A stretch of 6,238 nucleotides of DNA from Treponema sp. (GTDB lineage: Bacteria; Spirochaetota; Spirochaetia; Treponematales; Breznakiellaceae), in contig JAISAK010000021.1 in assembly GCA_031266695.1 (NCBI GenBank), positions 1-6,238 on the forward strand, in the 5' to 3' direction. The notes below the pieces were generated by a model. The model was not told the DNA's origin and made no database searches. It worked only from the letters and a program-made list of their open reading frames with translations. Numbering within the stretch: position 1 is the first letter of the stretch; the number at the start of each line of letters is the position of its first letter. A program made the position numbers and the translations under genes. This document shows positions 1 to 6,174 of the stretch, one piece after another.

Positions 1-175
1 GGAACAAAGTTGAGGAACATAGGAGCCGGGCAGGCAAAGCCAAAGGGTATGATATATTCTTGAATGTATTTTGCGGTACAGGCAAGTGAACGGCGGCTTT
101 GGCGCTCCCGTGGGGGAATATCTTGATTTCACTCCCTTGTGCCGGGAGCATAATATCTTACCTTGCATGTATTTT
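1..175. other. Left-edge segment downstream of the helicase, no assignable gene
   Basis: This AT-richer stretch follows the helicase stop codon. On the minus strand a frame opens with ATG at 151-149 and stays open to the window edge (50 codons, beginning MLPAQGSEIK). It has only a weak AAGG-like ribosome site about 9 bases upstream and I do not recognise the peptide. On the plus strand two frames are open at the left edge and stop at 61-63 and 87-89; either could be the tail of a gene entering from the left. A weak hairpin (CTCCC 132-136 pairing with GGGAG 144-148) lies beyond the helicase stop but has no T-run, so I do not call it a terminator. The candidate frames conflict with one another and none is supported by homology. 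Confidence 0.3.
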
Positions 176-1534
176 TCAGATATCGCAGACCTTCCCGCCG
201 CGCAGTTCCTTTGGATGAACCACAAGGCCGAGCTTTTTCTCAAGCCGGGCAAGACGGCGCATCTCTTCCCCGTCCCCGATGCTGACCATCAGGCCCCGCC
301 TGCCCGCCCTGCCGGTACGGCCCGCGCGGTGAACGTAGACTTCGGCGTCTTCGCCCGGGTCCAGGGCTATTACGTGGGTGACGCCGGGAATGTCGAGACC
401 CCGGGCGGCAAGGTCGCTTGAAACCAGGGTGGTAATTTTGCCGGAGCGGAAACCGTCGATGGCTTCCTTGCGTTTCTTTTTGTCCATATCGCCGTAGAGG
501 CCCGCGGCGGATATGTGATGAAGCTGAAGCGCCGCGGCTACCTTTCCCGCCGCCGCGCCGGGGCCGGAAAAAACAAGGGCCTTCTTCGGCTTTGCCGCGG
601 CCAGAAAGGAACGCAGGGTCTGAATCTTCCGCCTCCCCTCGCTGAAGATCGCCCAATGCTCAATGCGTTCCCGCAGAATTTCCTGCTCCCCGGTTTCAAT
701 GACATGGATATCCGGCCTGCCGTCCGCCCCGCCCGCGCCCGTACCATCGCCCGCGCCGCCGCACCCGGCCGCTCCGGCCGCTCTGGCCGCGCCGGCGGCC
801 CCGCGCAGGCCGTCGAGGAGCGGCAGCAGTTGTTTCCTGCTTTTTTCCGTCAAGGTCGCGGAGCAGGCGGCAAAGCCGGCCCATTCCGTCCCGCGCCGGA
901 CTTCCCTGCTTATAAAGGCGATAAGCTCTCCGGTCTCGGCGCGCGTTTCATCGGATACCAGCCTGTCCCCTTCGTCAAGGACGAGGAAGCGCAGGCTCCG
1001 GAATTTGAGCTTACCCTGTTTTGCCAGCAGCAGGATTCTGCCGGGATTGCCCACAATGACGGCGGGCTTGTCTTTTTTGAGGGATTCGATCTGGCGGTTC
1101 AGGCTGACCGAGCCGATGGCAAGGAGGGTGCGAAGGGCGGCGGGTTCCCGTTCGGCCGGGGCCTGTCCGGCGGCGGGCTCCCGCCCGGCCTGCCCGCCGG
1201 GGGCCTTTTCCGGGGGGGCGGCTCCGGGCCGCGGGGCGCCGGCCTTGAGCAAAAAGTCCGCCTCGGCTTTAATCTGGGAACAAAGCTCGTAGGGGGGCGC
1301 CAAAACCAGCAGCCCGGGGCCCGGGCGGGCCTCGTTCAAAAGCCGCCCAAGCAGGGGCAGCAGGTAGGCGAAGGTTTTGCCCGTGCCCGTGGCGGAGCGG
1401 AAAAACAGGTCCCCGCCGGCGGCAAGTACCGGTATTACCCGGCGCTGTATGTCCGTGGGCTTTGTTATGTTCCGTTCCTCAAGGCGCCGGATAAAGCGGG
1501 GCCCCACGCCAAGTCCGGCAAAAGTATTATCCAC
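176..1534 (-). CDS. DEAD-box family ATP-dependent RNA helicase (DEGD variant)
   Basis: Superfamily 2 helicase predicted to unwind or remodel RNA duplexes using ATP in the cytoplasm. Counting from the GTG at 1534 (452 residues), the motifs run in canonical order: Q motif (F5 to Q30, KPTDIQ), Walker A SATGTGKT (47-54), motif Ia APPYELCSQ (79-87), Ib NPGR (163-166), motif II DEGD (187-190), SAT (225-227), motif IV region ALVFSGPG (319-326), motif V SSDLAARGLDIPGV (372-385) and motif VI HRAGRTGR (402-409). Odd points: DEGD replaces DEAD, motif Ia lacks the usual PTREL arginine, and low-complexity insertions sit at about 98-133 and 244-273, the second in the linker between the two RecA-like domains. 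The protein ends about 40 residues after motif VI, so no extra RNA-binding domain such as the DbpA type is present. An in-frame GTG at 1552 would add six residues, but the GGAGG at 1545-1549 is placed to serve 1534 and that start gives the typical MDNTFAGLG opening. It lies 32 bases after the glycosyltransferase stop, so they are probably co-transcribed. The family is certain; the RNA target (ribosome assembly, cold response or decay) is not. Confidence 0.93.
   Translation of the reverse strand: MDNTFAGLGVGPRFIRRLEERNITKPTDIQRRVIPVLAAGGDLFFRSATGTGKTFAYLLPLLGRLLNEARPGPGLLVLAPPYELCSQIKAEADFLLKAGAPRPGAAPPEKAPGGQAGREPAAGQAPAEREPAALRTLLAIGSVSLNRQIESLKKDKPAVIVGNPGRILLLAKQGKLKFRSLRFLVLDEGDRLVSDETRAETGELIAFISREVRRGTEWAGFAACSATLTEKSRKQLLPLLDGLRGAAGAARAAGAAGCGGAGDGTGAGGADGRPDIHVIETGEQEILRERIEHWAIFSEGRRKIQTLRSFLAAAKPKKALVFSGPGAAAGKVAAALQLHHISAAGLYGDMDKKKRKEAIDGFRSGKITTLVSSDLAARGLDIPGVTHVIALDPGEDAEVYVHRAGRTGRAGRRGLMVSIGDGEEMRRLARLEKKLGLVVHPKELRGGKVCDI
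767..802. repeat. Four imperfect 9 bp tandem units in the helicase linker
   Basis: Units of the form GGCCGCTCC, GGCCGCTCT, GGCCGCGCC, GGCGGCCCC follow each other without gaps at 767, 776, 785 and 794. The period is three codons, so copy-number change keeps the helicase frame. They encode the Gly/Ala part of the inter-domain linker (repeating GAA/RAA/GAA triplets). Seen directly; the origin by slippage is inferred. Confidence 0.75.
1136..1190. repeat. In-frame 33 bp tandem duplication in the first helicase insertion
   Basis: A 22-base segment at 1136-1157 recurs at 1169-1190 with 19 of 22 bases identical, an offset of 33 bases or 11 codons. In the protein it appears as the pentapeptide REPAA occurring twice, 11 residues apart, within the Pro/Ala-rich insertion between motif Ia and the next conserved block. 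The frame is preserved. Confidence 0.7.
1212..1236 (+). other. Potential G-quadruplex with a seven-base G run
   Basis: The plus strand has a G7 run at 1212-1218, G3 at 1226-1228 and G4 at 1233-1236, with another G5 at 1199-1203. Splitting the G7 as GGG-G-GGG gives four G-triplets with loops of 1, 7 and 4 bases, matching the standard G3+N1-7 pattern. The plus strand is the template strand of the helicase gene. The motif may just reflect high GC in a low-complexity insertion; folding is not shown by sequence. Confidence 0.5.
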
Positions 1535-1544
1535 CTGTTCCCGC

Positions 1545-1549
1545 CCTCC
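1545..1549 (-). promoter_or_regulatory. Ribosome binding site deciding the helicase start
   Basis: The minus strand reads GGAGG here inside GGGAGGG, with 10 bases to the GTG at 1534-1532. The other candidate start, GTG at 1552-1550, lies upstream of this site and has only a weak purine run before it. This favours the shorter protein. Confidence 0.55.
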
Positions 1550-1566
1550 CACGCAGCCCGCTCAAC

Positions 1567-2730
1567 TCAGGGTTTACGAAATTCTTCGTACAGGGCGATC
1601 ATGGCATCGACGAAGCGATCCACCGAATAATTCCGGGATATTTCCTCGGAACGTCTTCCCATTCGCGCCTTCATATCCCCGGAGGCAAGAATTTCAAGTA
1701 CCTTTTCCCAGAGCAGCTTGTCGTTCTCTACGGCCCAGCCGTTTTCCCCGTTCAGAATCATGCCGGTAATGCTTGAGTCCGCGGCGGCGACAACGGGGAG
1801 ACCCGCGGCCATAGCCTCAATAAAGGTAATGGGATGCACCTCGCTGTGGGAGGCGCTTACGAAAATATCCGCGGCGGTGTAGACAAGCCGTATCTCGCCG
1901 GGCCACTGGAGGTAGCCGGTAAAGATCACCGAATCCCCCAGGCCGAATTCGTAGCTTCGTTCTTCCAGGGCCTTGTGATCCGGGCCGTCCCCTACCAGCA
2001 TGAGCTTTGCCTTGGGACGCCGTTTATGGATCTCCCTGAAATTTTCCAGCAGGGTTTCCACGTTTTTTTCAACGCCCAGCCGCCCCACAAAAACTATTAA
2101 GTCCTCATCGGCGGCGATTCTGAAACGCTTCCGCATCTCCAGGGCATCGTGGCCTATCTCCTCGGAATGTTCATAGAAAAGGGAAAGATCAATGCCGTTG
2201 GGAATGATCCTTACGGGAACGGAAGTATTTATCTCGTCAAGATAATCCCTGACTTTTTTCGAGGGGGCGATAAGGCAGCGCTGTTTGCGGAACAGGTTTC
2301 TGAAAAAGCCGTTCATGTACGCGTTCTTCTTGAAAAATAATTCCAGCGGAAAGGGCACATAATTGAGGTAATCCCGGTAGTAGGTGTGCATGGTATGGAC
2401 GGAAGGAATTTTGAGCCGGCGGCTTACCCCCCGGCTTGCCAGATAGAGACTGAATTCCGAGTGGGTGTGGATAATGTCAAGGTTGAGGGAACGGGCAGTG
2501 CCGATTATCTGCTGCTCGATAAATACGCCGATCCGGTGCTGGGGCTCGTTGCGGAACTGAAAGGATTTAATCCGGAACACCCCTTCCTCGGGAACGGCGC
2601 TTGGATGCTGAACGGTAAAAACATAGGCCCGGTGTCCTCTTTTTTCAAGCCCCGTTTTCAGGGTTCTGACCACGGTTACCACTCCATTAATCTGGGGGGT
2701 GTAACAATCGGTAAAAAAAGCTATATTCAT
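1567..2730 (-). CDS. GT4-family glycosyltransferase, diacylglycerol glucosyltransferase-like
   Basis: Retaining GT-B glycosyltransferase of family GT4, 387 residues, a full family length. It probably transfers a sugar, likely glucose from UDP-glucose, to a membrane lipid at the cytoplasmic face. The N-terminal acceptor domain opens [17 protein letters not shown], the glycine-bearing loop typical of GT4. IHTHSEF (87-93) and [10 protein letters not shown] (112-121) closely resemble the matching segments of alpha-monoglucosyldiacylglycerol synthase (alMGS). The C-terminal donor domain shows IPNGID (176-181), GRLGVEKN (216-223), VGDGPD (246-251) and the EX7E pair E297 and E305 within [15 protein letters not shown]. 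No signal peptide or transmembrane helix is evident, as expected for a monotopic enzyme. The ATG at 2728-2730 has AGGA 9 bases upstream (2740-2743). It is the first gene of the leftward unit. Family membership is certain; lipid substrate and sugar are inferred, and a phosphatidylinositol mannosyltransferase-like or other GT4 role remains possible. Confidence 0.93.
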   Translation of the reverse strand: MNIAFFTDCYTPQINGVVTVVRTLKTGLEKRGHRAYVFTVQHPSAVPEEGVFRIKSFQFRNEPQHRIGVFIEQQIIGTARSLNLDIIHTHSEFSLYLASRGVSRRLKIPSVHTMHTYYRDYLNYVPFPLELFFKKNAYMNGFFRNLFRKQRCLIAPSKKVRDYLDEINTSVPVRIIPNGIDLSLFYEHSEEIGHDALEMRKRFRIAADEDLIVFVGRLGVEKNVETLLENFREIHKRRPKAKLMLVGDGPDHKALEERSYEFGLGDSVIFTGYLQWPGEIRLVYTAADIFVSASHSEVHPITFIEAMAAGLPVVAAADSSITGMILNGENGWAVENDKLLWEKVLEILASGDMKARMGRRSEEISRNYSVDRFVDAMIALYEEFRKP

Positions 2731-2787
2731 AAATATTATTCCTGCTGTTTATAGTATCAGGAAAAGCAAAAAAGGGGAAGAAATGGT
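2731..2787. promoter_or_regulatory. Divergent promoter region between the two operons
   Basis: This 57 bp AT-rich gap separates the divergent glycosyltransferase and symporter genes and must hold or adjoin the starts of both transcripts. The central TTTATAGTATC (about 2748-2758) offers TATAGT on the plus strand and TATAAA or TACTAT on the minus strand as -10-like boxes, but I find no convincing -35 at proper spacing. Ribosome sites lie at both ends: AGGA at 2740-2743 on the minus strand and AGGGGA at 2773-2778 on the plus strand, each 9 bases from its ATG. The ATG at 2783 is followed by one codon and a stop, so it is not the symporter start. Confidence 0.45.
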
Positions 2788-4302
2788 ATGAACATCGGCA
2801 TTGTTTTTCTTGCGGTCTTTCTGGTCCTTATGACGGGCATCGGCATCTGGGGCATGCGCAAAACCAAAACTCTGGGCGATTTTTTCCTTGGCGGAAGGAG
2901 CCTTGGCCCCTGGGTATCCGCGGTTGCTTACGGAACCTCGTATTTTTCGGCGGTTATCTTTATCGGCTTCGCGGGCACCCAGGGCTGGCAGTTCGGCCTT
3001 AAAAGCCTGTGGATAGCGCTGGGGAACGCCGCCATCGGCGCGGGCGCGGCCTGGCTGGTTCTTGCCCGCAGAACCCGGCGCATGACCCAGAACCTCGACA
3101 CTATGACTATGCCGGAATTCCTCCAGGAACGCTACGGCGCGAAACACCTCAAGCCCGTGGCGGCCTCGGTGATCTTTTTCTTCCTCCTCCCCTACTCCGC
3201 TTCGGTCTTTAAGGGCCTGGGGCATCTTTTTGAAAAAGTTTTCGGCATACCCTACGACATTGCCCTTCTTGTTATGATCGCCTTTACCGGGGTCTACCTG
3301 ATCCTCGGAGGCTACTTTGCCATCGCCATTACCGATTTTATTCAGGGGATTATCATGTTCGCGGGCGCGGCGGTGATGGTTTTAGTGCTTACCGCCCCCG
3401 AAGGCGGGGTCTTCGGAATTGCCGGAAAAATCAGCGAAAGCTACAATCTCCACATTCCGCCGGCGCAGCGTCCCCCGGCGCTGACGGTTTTTTCGCTTGT
3501 CTTTATGACCAGCTTTGGCACCTGGGGGCTTCCCCAGATGACCCAGAAATTTTACGCCGTTAAGAACGAAGCGGTTATACCCAGGGCGGCAATCATCACC
3601 ACCATCTTCGCTTTGATGATAGGCTTCTCCGCCTACTACACCGGCGCGGCCGCCCACGTGTTTTTCGATCTTGAGTCGGTGCCGAGAAACGCCGCGGGGG
3701 TTATCCAGTACGATCTTATCGTACCGGCCCTGCTTACCGGCCGCCTGCCCGAGCTCCTCTTGGCGCTGATCCTGCTCCTCGTACTTTCGGCGTCAATGTC
3801 GACCCTGTCCTCGCTGGTACTGGTCTCGTCTTCTTCAATTGCCATCGATCTCTACCCTTCGCGGATTGATACGAAGACCGGCAAGGATCGCTCCGTGGCG
3901 ATGATGCGGTTCCTTTCGGCGGTCTTTATTGTTATTTCCTATTTTATTTCACGCTTCCAGATTGGCATCATCGTCTACCTCATGTCCCTCTCCTGGGGCG
4001 TAGTTTCGGGCGCCTTTGCCGCGCCCTACATCCTGGGTCTCTACAGCAAACGGGTTACCAAGGCAGGCGCCTACGCGGGGCTCCTGTCCGGCGTGGGGAT
4101 AATGATAGCCCTCTTCTTTATCCTGGGCTCAAGCCGTTCCCCGCTGGCGGCGTCTATCTCCATTGTCGTGCCCTTCGTCGTGGTAAGCGCGGTCTCGGCG
4201 TTTACCCGGCCGCCGGAAAAGGAACTGCTTGACAAGGCGTTTGAGGGAATCAGACCCGGTTCCCCCGATTCCGGACAAACTATCATCAGGAGTACGTTTT
4301 GA
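2788..4302 (+). CDS. Sodium:solute symporter family (SSS) transporter
   Basis: Inner-membrane secondary transporter of the SSS family (PutP/PanF/SGLT fold), using the sodium gradient to import a small organic solute. The 504 residues are a normal length, with about 13 hydrophobic segments. Family signatures in order: DFFLGGRSLG (31-40) after the first helix, PEFLQERYG (109-117), GGYFAIAITDFIQGIIM (174-190), WGLPQMTQKFYAVKN (246-260) and SASMSTLSSLVLVSSS (334-349). The last corresponds to the TM8 segment that supplies the Ser/Thr ligands of the Na2 sodium site in this family. The tail after about 473 is hydrophilic. ATG 2788 has AGGGGA 9 bases upstream. Its TGA stop overlaps the TTG start of iorA, which implies translational coupling and a shared physiological role. 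Substrate cannot be read from sequence; the IorA neighbour suggests an amino acid, aryl acid or 2-oxo acid (inference). Confidence 0.93.
   Translation: MNIGIVFLAVFLVLMTGIGIWGMRKTKTLGDFFLGGRSLGPWVSAVAYGTSYFSAVIFIGFAGTQGWQFGLKSLWIALGNAAIGAGAAWLVLARRTRRMTQNLDTMTMPEFLQERYGAKHLKPVAASVIFFFLLPYSASVFKGLGHLFEKVFGIPYDIALLVMIAFTGVYLILGGYFAIAITDFIQGIIMFAGAAVMVLVLTAPEGGVFGIAGKISESYNLHIPPAQRPPALTVFSLVFMTSFGTWGLPQMTQKFYAVKNEAVIPRAAIITTIFALMIGFSAYYTGAAAHVFFDLESVPRNAAGVIQYDLIVPALLTGRLPELLLALILLLVLSASMSTLSSLVLVSSSSIAIDLYPSRIDTKTGKDRSVAMMRFLSAVFIVISYFISRFQIGIIVYLMSLSWGVVSGAFAAPYILGLYSKRVTKAGAYAGLLSGVGIMIALFFILGSSRSPLAASISIVVPFVVVSAVSAFTRPPEKELLDKAFEGIRPGSPDSGQTIIRSTF
4288..4292 (+). promoter_or_regulatory. Ribosome binding site for the TTG start of iorA
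   Basis: AGGAG lies inside the end of the symporter gene, 6 bases before TTG at 4299-4301. The TTG shares its last two bases with the symporter TGA (4300-4302), a four-base TTGA overlap. The placement supports TTG as the true start and coupled translation. Confidence 0.7.
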
Positions 4303-6041
4303 ACGATTCGACTCAACAAAGCCCCGCCCTTCTTGGAGACGAGGCCGCGGCACTGGGGGCTGTCCACGCCGGCCTAAGCGCCGCCTACGGATACCCCGGC
4401 ACCCCCTCTACGGAAATTCTCGAATACCTTATCGCCGAAAGCGAAAAAAACGGGGCCGGGGGCAGACAAAATCCGGCGGATAATTTTATCGCCCGCTGGT
4501 GTACCAACGAAAAAACCGCCCTCGAAGCCGCTCTGGGCGTGTCCTTTGCGGGGCGGCGGGCCCTCGTTACCATGAAGCACGTAGGGCTCAACGTGGCCTC
4601 CGATCCCTTTATCAACGGGGCGCTCCTCGGCATCAAAGGCGGCCTGGTTGTCGCCGCGGCCGACGATCCGGGTATGCACAGTTCCCAGAACGAGCAGGAT
4701 TCCCGCTTCTACGCGGCCTTTGCCCTGATCCCCTGCCTTGAACCGCGCAATCAGCAGGAAGCCTATGACATGACCCGGGAAGCCTTTGAAATTTCCGAAA
4801 CCTTTCATGTTCCGGTGCTGCTGCGCCTTACCACCCGGCTTTCCCACGCCAGGGCGGCCGTCAGGGCCGGGAAACCCAGAGGGCAAAACCCCGTTGAAAA
4901 AGCCGGTGACAAAACCCGCTGGATGCTCCTCCCCGCCTACGCGCGGAGGAATTACGGCGCCCTTATCGAAAAGCAGAAGGATATCGGGGAATGGTCGGCT
5001 TCCCACCCGGCGAACCGGCTGGAGCTGCCCCCGGCGGACGGCGCCGCAAAGCACGATCTCGCGGTAATCACCTCGGGTCTCGGCGGCAACTACTACGAAG
5101 AAAACCTCGCGGATTTCCTTGCGCAACGCGGGGGCAGGGCGCCGGCGCGGCTCCACATCGGGGCCTACCCGCTTCCCCTTGAATCCATCCGGCGCCTCTG
5201 CGCAGCCTCGGAAAAGGTGCTGGTTCTTGAGGAGGGGCAGCCCTTCATCGAGGAACGGCTCCGGGGCCTGCTCCCCGGGTCAACGGGCATCGCCGGAAAA
5301 CTGGCGGGCTTTGACGGGGGCCCCGGCCCCGTTATACGCCAGGGAGAGCTTGACCCGGACAATGTGCGCCGGGCCCTGGGCCTTGCGCCCCGCCCGAGCG
5401 TGCTTGACGCGGCGGGAGTTTTGGACGGCGGCGCGGCAGGCCTTAAGCCGGAGGAGCTGCCCGGCCGGCCGCCCCAACTCTGCGCCGGATGCCCCCACGC
5501 CGACAGTTACGAAGCCATTAAAAAAGCGGCGGCCGAACTTGACCCCCGGCCCGGGCACCCGGATGTGGCGATCTGTTCCGACATCGGCTGCTACTCCCTG
5601 GGCGCCGCCCCGCCCTTATCAACGCCGGAAAGCATTGTCTGCATGGGCGCTTCCGTGGGCATGGCCAAAGGCGCGGCGGACGCGGGAATAAAGTACAGCC
5701 TGGCGGTTATCGGCGACTCCACCTTCCTCCATTCGGGCCTTACCGGCCTTATCGACGCGGTCAGCGCCGGCGTTCCCATGACTCTCATCATCCTTGACAA
5801 CTCCATCGTGGCCATGACCGGCTGCCAGCCCACCATGATTCCCTCGGAAAAACTCCGGAATTTGATCCTCGGCTGCGGCGCAGACCCGGAACACTTCCTC
5901 GAGCTGGAGGCAAAGAAGCAGTTCCTTGAGGAAAATTGCGCGAAGCTTAAAAAAGAGATTGAATACCGCGGCCTTTCGGTGGTGATTTTCAGGCGGGAAT
6001 GTCTTGAGGCCGCCCGGAAACGCCGGCGGAACAAGGAATGA
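4299..6041 (+). CDS. iorA: Indolepyruvate ferredoxin oxidoreductase alpha subunit, lacking the C-terminal ferredoxin domain
   Basis: Thiamine-diphosphate-dependent subunit of the enzyme that oxidatively decarboxylates indolepyruvate and other aryl 2-oxo acids to acyl-CoA, CO2 and reduced ferredoxin; cytoplasmic, in anaerobic amino-acid fermentation. The N-terminal pyrimidine-binding domain has GYPGTPSTEI (31-40), NEKTALE with E71, VTMKHVGLNVASDP (90-103) and DDPGMHSSQNEQDSR (122-136). A middle domain spans about 250-365. The ThDP-binding domain has LCAGCPH (394-400), SDIGCYSLG (427-435), MGASVGMA (449-456), IGDSTFLHSG (471-480) and ILDN (498-501), the GDS...N metal and diphosphate motif. At 580 residues it ends at VVIFRRECLEAARKRRRNKE, the point where family members continue into a two-[4Fe-4S] ferredoxin domain (CxxCxxCxxxCP). 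No such cysteines occur there or in any downstream frame. TGCQP (507-511) replaces the usual TGHQP. The usual partner iorB is not in the remaining window. The TTG start overlaps the symporter stop. Assignment is firm; an intact electron path is uncertain. Confidence 0.93.
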   Translation: MNDSTQQSPALLGDEAAALGAVHAGLSAAYGYPGTPSTEILEYLIAESEKNGAGGRQNPADNFIARWCTNEKTALEAALGVSFAGRRALVTMKHVGLNVASDPFINGALLGIKGGLVVAAADDPGMHSSQNEQDSRFYAAFALIPCLEPRNQQEAYDMTREAFEISETFHVPVLLRLTTRLSHARAAVRAGKPRGQNPVEKAGDKTRWMLLPAYARRNYGALIEKQKDIGEWSASHPANRLELPPADGAAKHDLAVITSGLGGNYYEENLADFLAQRGGRAPARLHIGAYPLPLESIRRLCAASEKVLVLEEGQPFIEERLRGLLPGSTGIAGKLAGFDGGPGPVIRQGELDPDNVRRALGLAPRPSVLDAAGVLDGGAAGLKPEELPGRPPQLCAGCPHADSYEAIKKAAAELDPRPGHPDVAICSDIGCYSLGAAPPLSTPESIVCMGASVGMAKGAADAGIKYSLAVIGDSTFLHSGLTGLIDAVSAGVPMTLIILDNSIVAMTGCQPTMIPSEKLRNLILGCGADPEHFLELEAKKQFLEENCAKLKKEIEYRGLSVVIFRRECLEAARKRRRNKE

Positions 6042-6082
6042 ACCTCCTCGCCCTGAAGCTCCCAAGGAAGATTTACCACTAA
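6038..6082 (+). other. 14-codon reading frame overlapping the iorA stop, probably not a gene
   Basis: ATG at 6038-6040 overlaps the iorA TGA as ATGA, a typical coupling arrangement, but the frame (MNLLALKLPRKIYH) ends after 14 codons. AAGGA at 6033-6037 abuts the ATG with no spacing, so initiation would be poor. It could be the remnant start of a lost downstream gene, a leader peptide or chance. I favour chance or a remnant. Confidence 0.2.
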
Positions 6083-6119
6083 GTCGAATAAGTCAAAGAA
6101 GTAGGAAGGAAAGAAAAAG
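6075..6119. repeat. Degenerate 9 bp-period purine-rich repeat after iorA
   Basis: Five consecutive 9-base units can be laid out: ACCACTAAG (6075), TCGAATAAG (6084), TCAAAGAAG (6093), TAGGAAGGA (6102) and AAGAAAAAG (6111). Four of the five end in AAG. The stretch is noncoding: the frames across it lack homology and the short frame from 6038 ends inside it. It resembles the ACCACGAAG-type degenerate 9-mer arrays I recall between genes of various bacterial genomes, which is a recollection rather than a database result. Confidence 0.5.
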
Positions 6120-6124
6120 AAATC

Positions 6125-6174
6125 AACAACCGCGCGGCAGAGCTCGGACCTCCGGTCCGGCGCGGTATGTTGTT
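6125..6174. repeat. 50 bp imperfect inverted repeat, possible transcript end
   Basis: The outer arms are AACAAC (6125-6130) against GTTGTT (6169-6174). They are followed inward by CGCGC (6131-6135) against GCGCG (6160-6164), with a four-base bulge on the right. The centre is a perfect hairpin, CGGACC (6145-6150), loop TCC, GGTCCG (6154-6159). Nine unpaired bases (6136-6144) separate the left arm from the centre. The element lies 84 bases after the iorA stop. There is no proper T-run after it, only TTGTTCTC, so it is at best an atypical intrinsic terminator. It may equally be part of a mobile intergenic repeat together with the adjoining 9 bp array. Confidence 0.55.

Noticed and set aside
39..103. 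Seven-base inverted repeat GCCAAAG / CTTTGGC
   Set aside because: It is short, spaced by 51 bases and has no supporting context; it is likely chance.
132..148. Hairpin CTCCC/GGGAG as the terminator of the leftward operon
   Set aside because: The stem is only five base pairs and the minus strand has no T-run after it.
71..421. Plus-strand frame of 116 codons at the left edge
   Set aside because: Most of it overlaps the helicase C-terminus in antisense, including the motif V/VI coding region, and no family is recognisable.
515..1630. Long plus-strand reading frame of 371 codons opposite the helicase
   Set aside because: It is antisense to a gene with complete helicase motifs, is low-complexity (Gly, Ala, Arg, Pro) and shows no domain; GC-rich DNA produces such open shadow frames.
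4374..5156. Minus-strand frame of 260 codons opposite iorA
   Set aside because: It lies inside a conserved IorA coding region, shows no recognisable family and is an expected antisense shadow of GC-rich codons.
5591..6079. Minus-strand frames of 162 and 148 codons opposite the end of iorA
   Set aside because: They mirror the conserved ThDP domain in antisense and show no motifs of their own.
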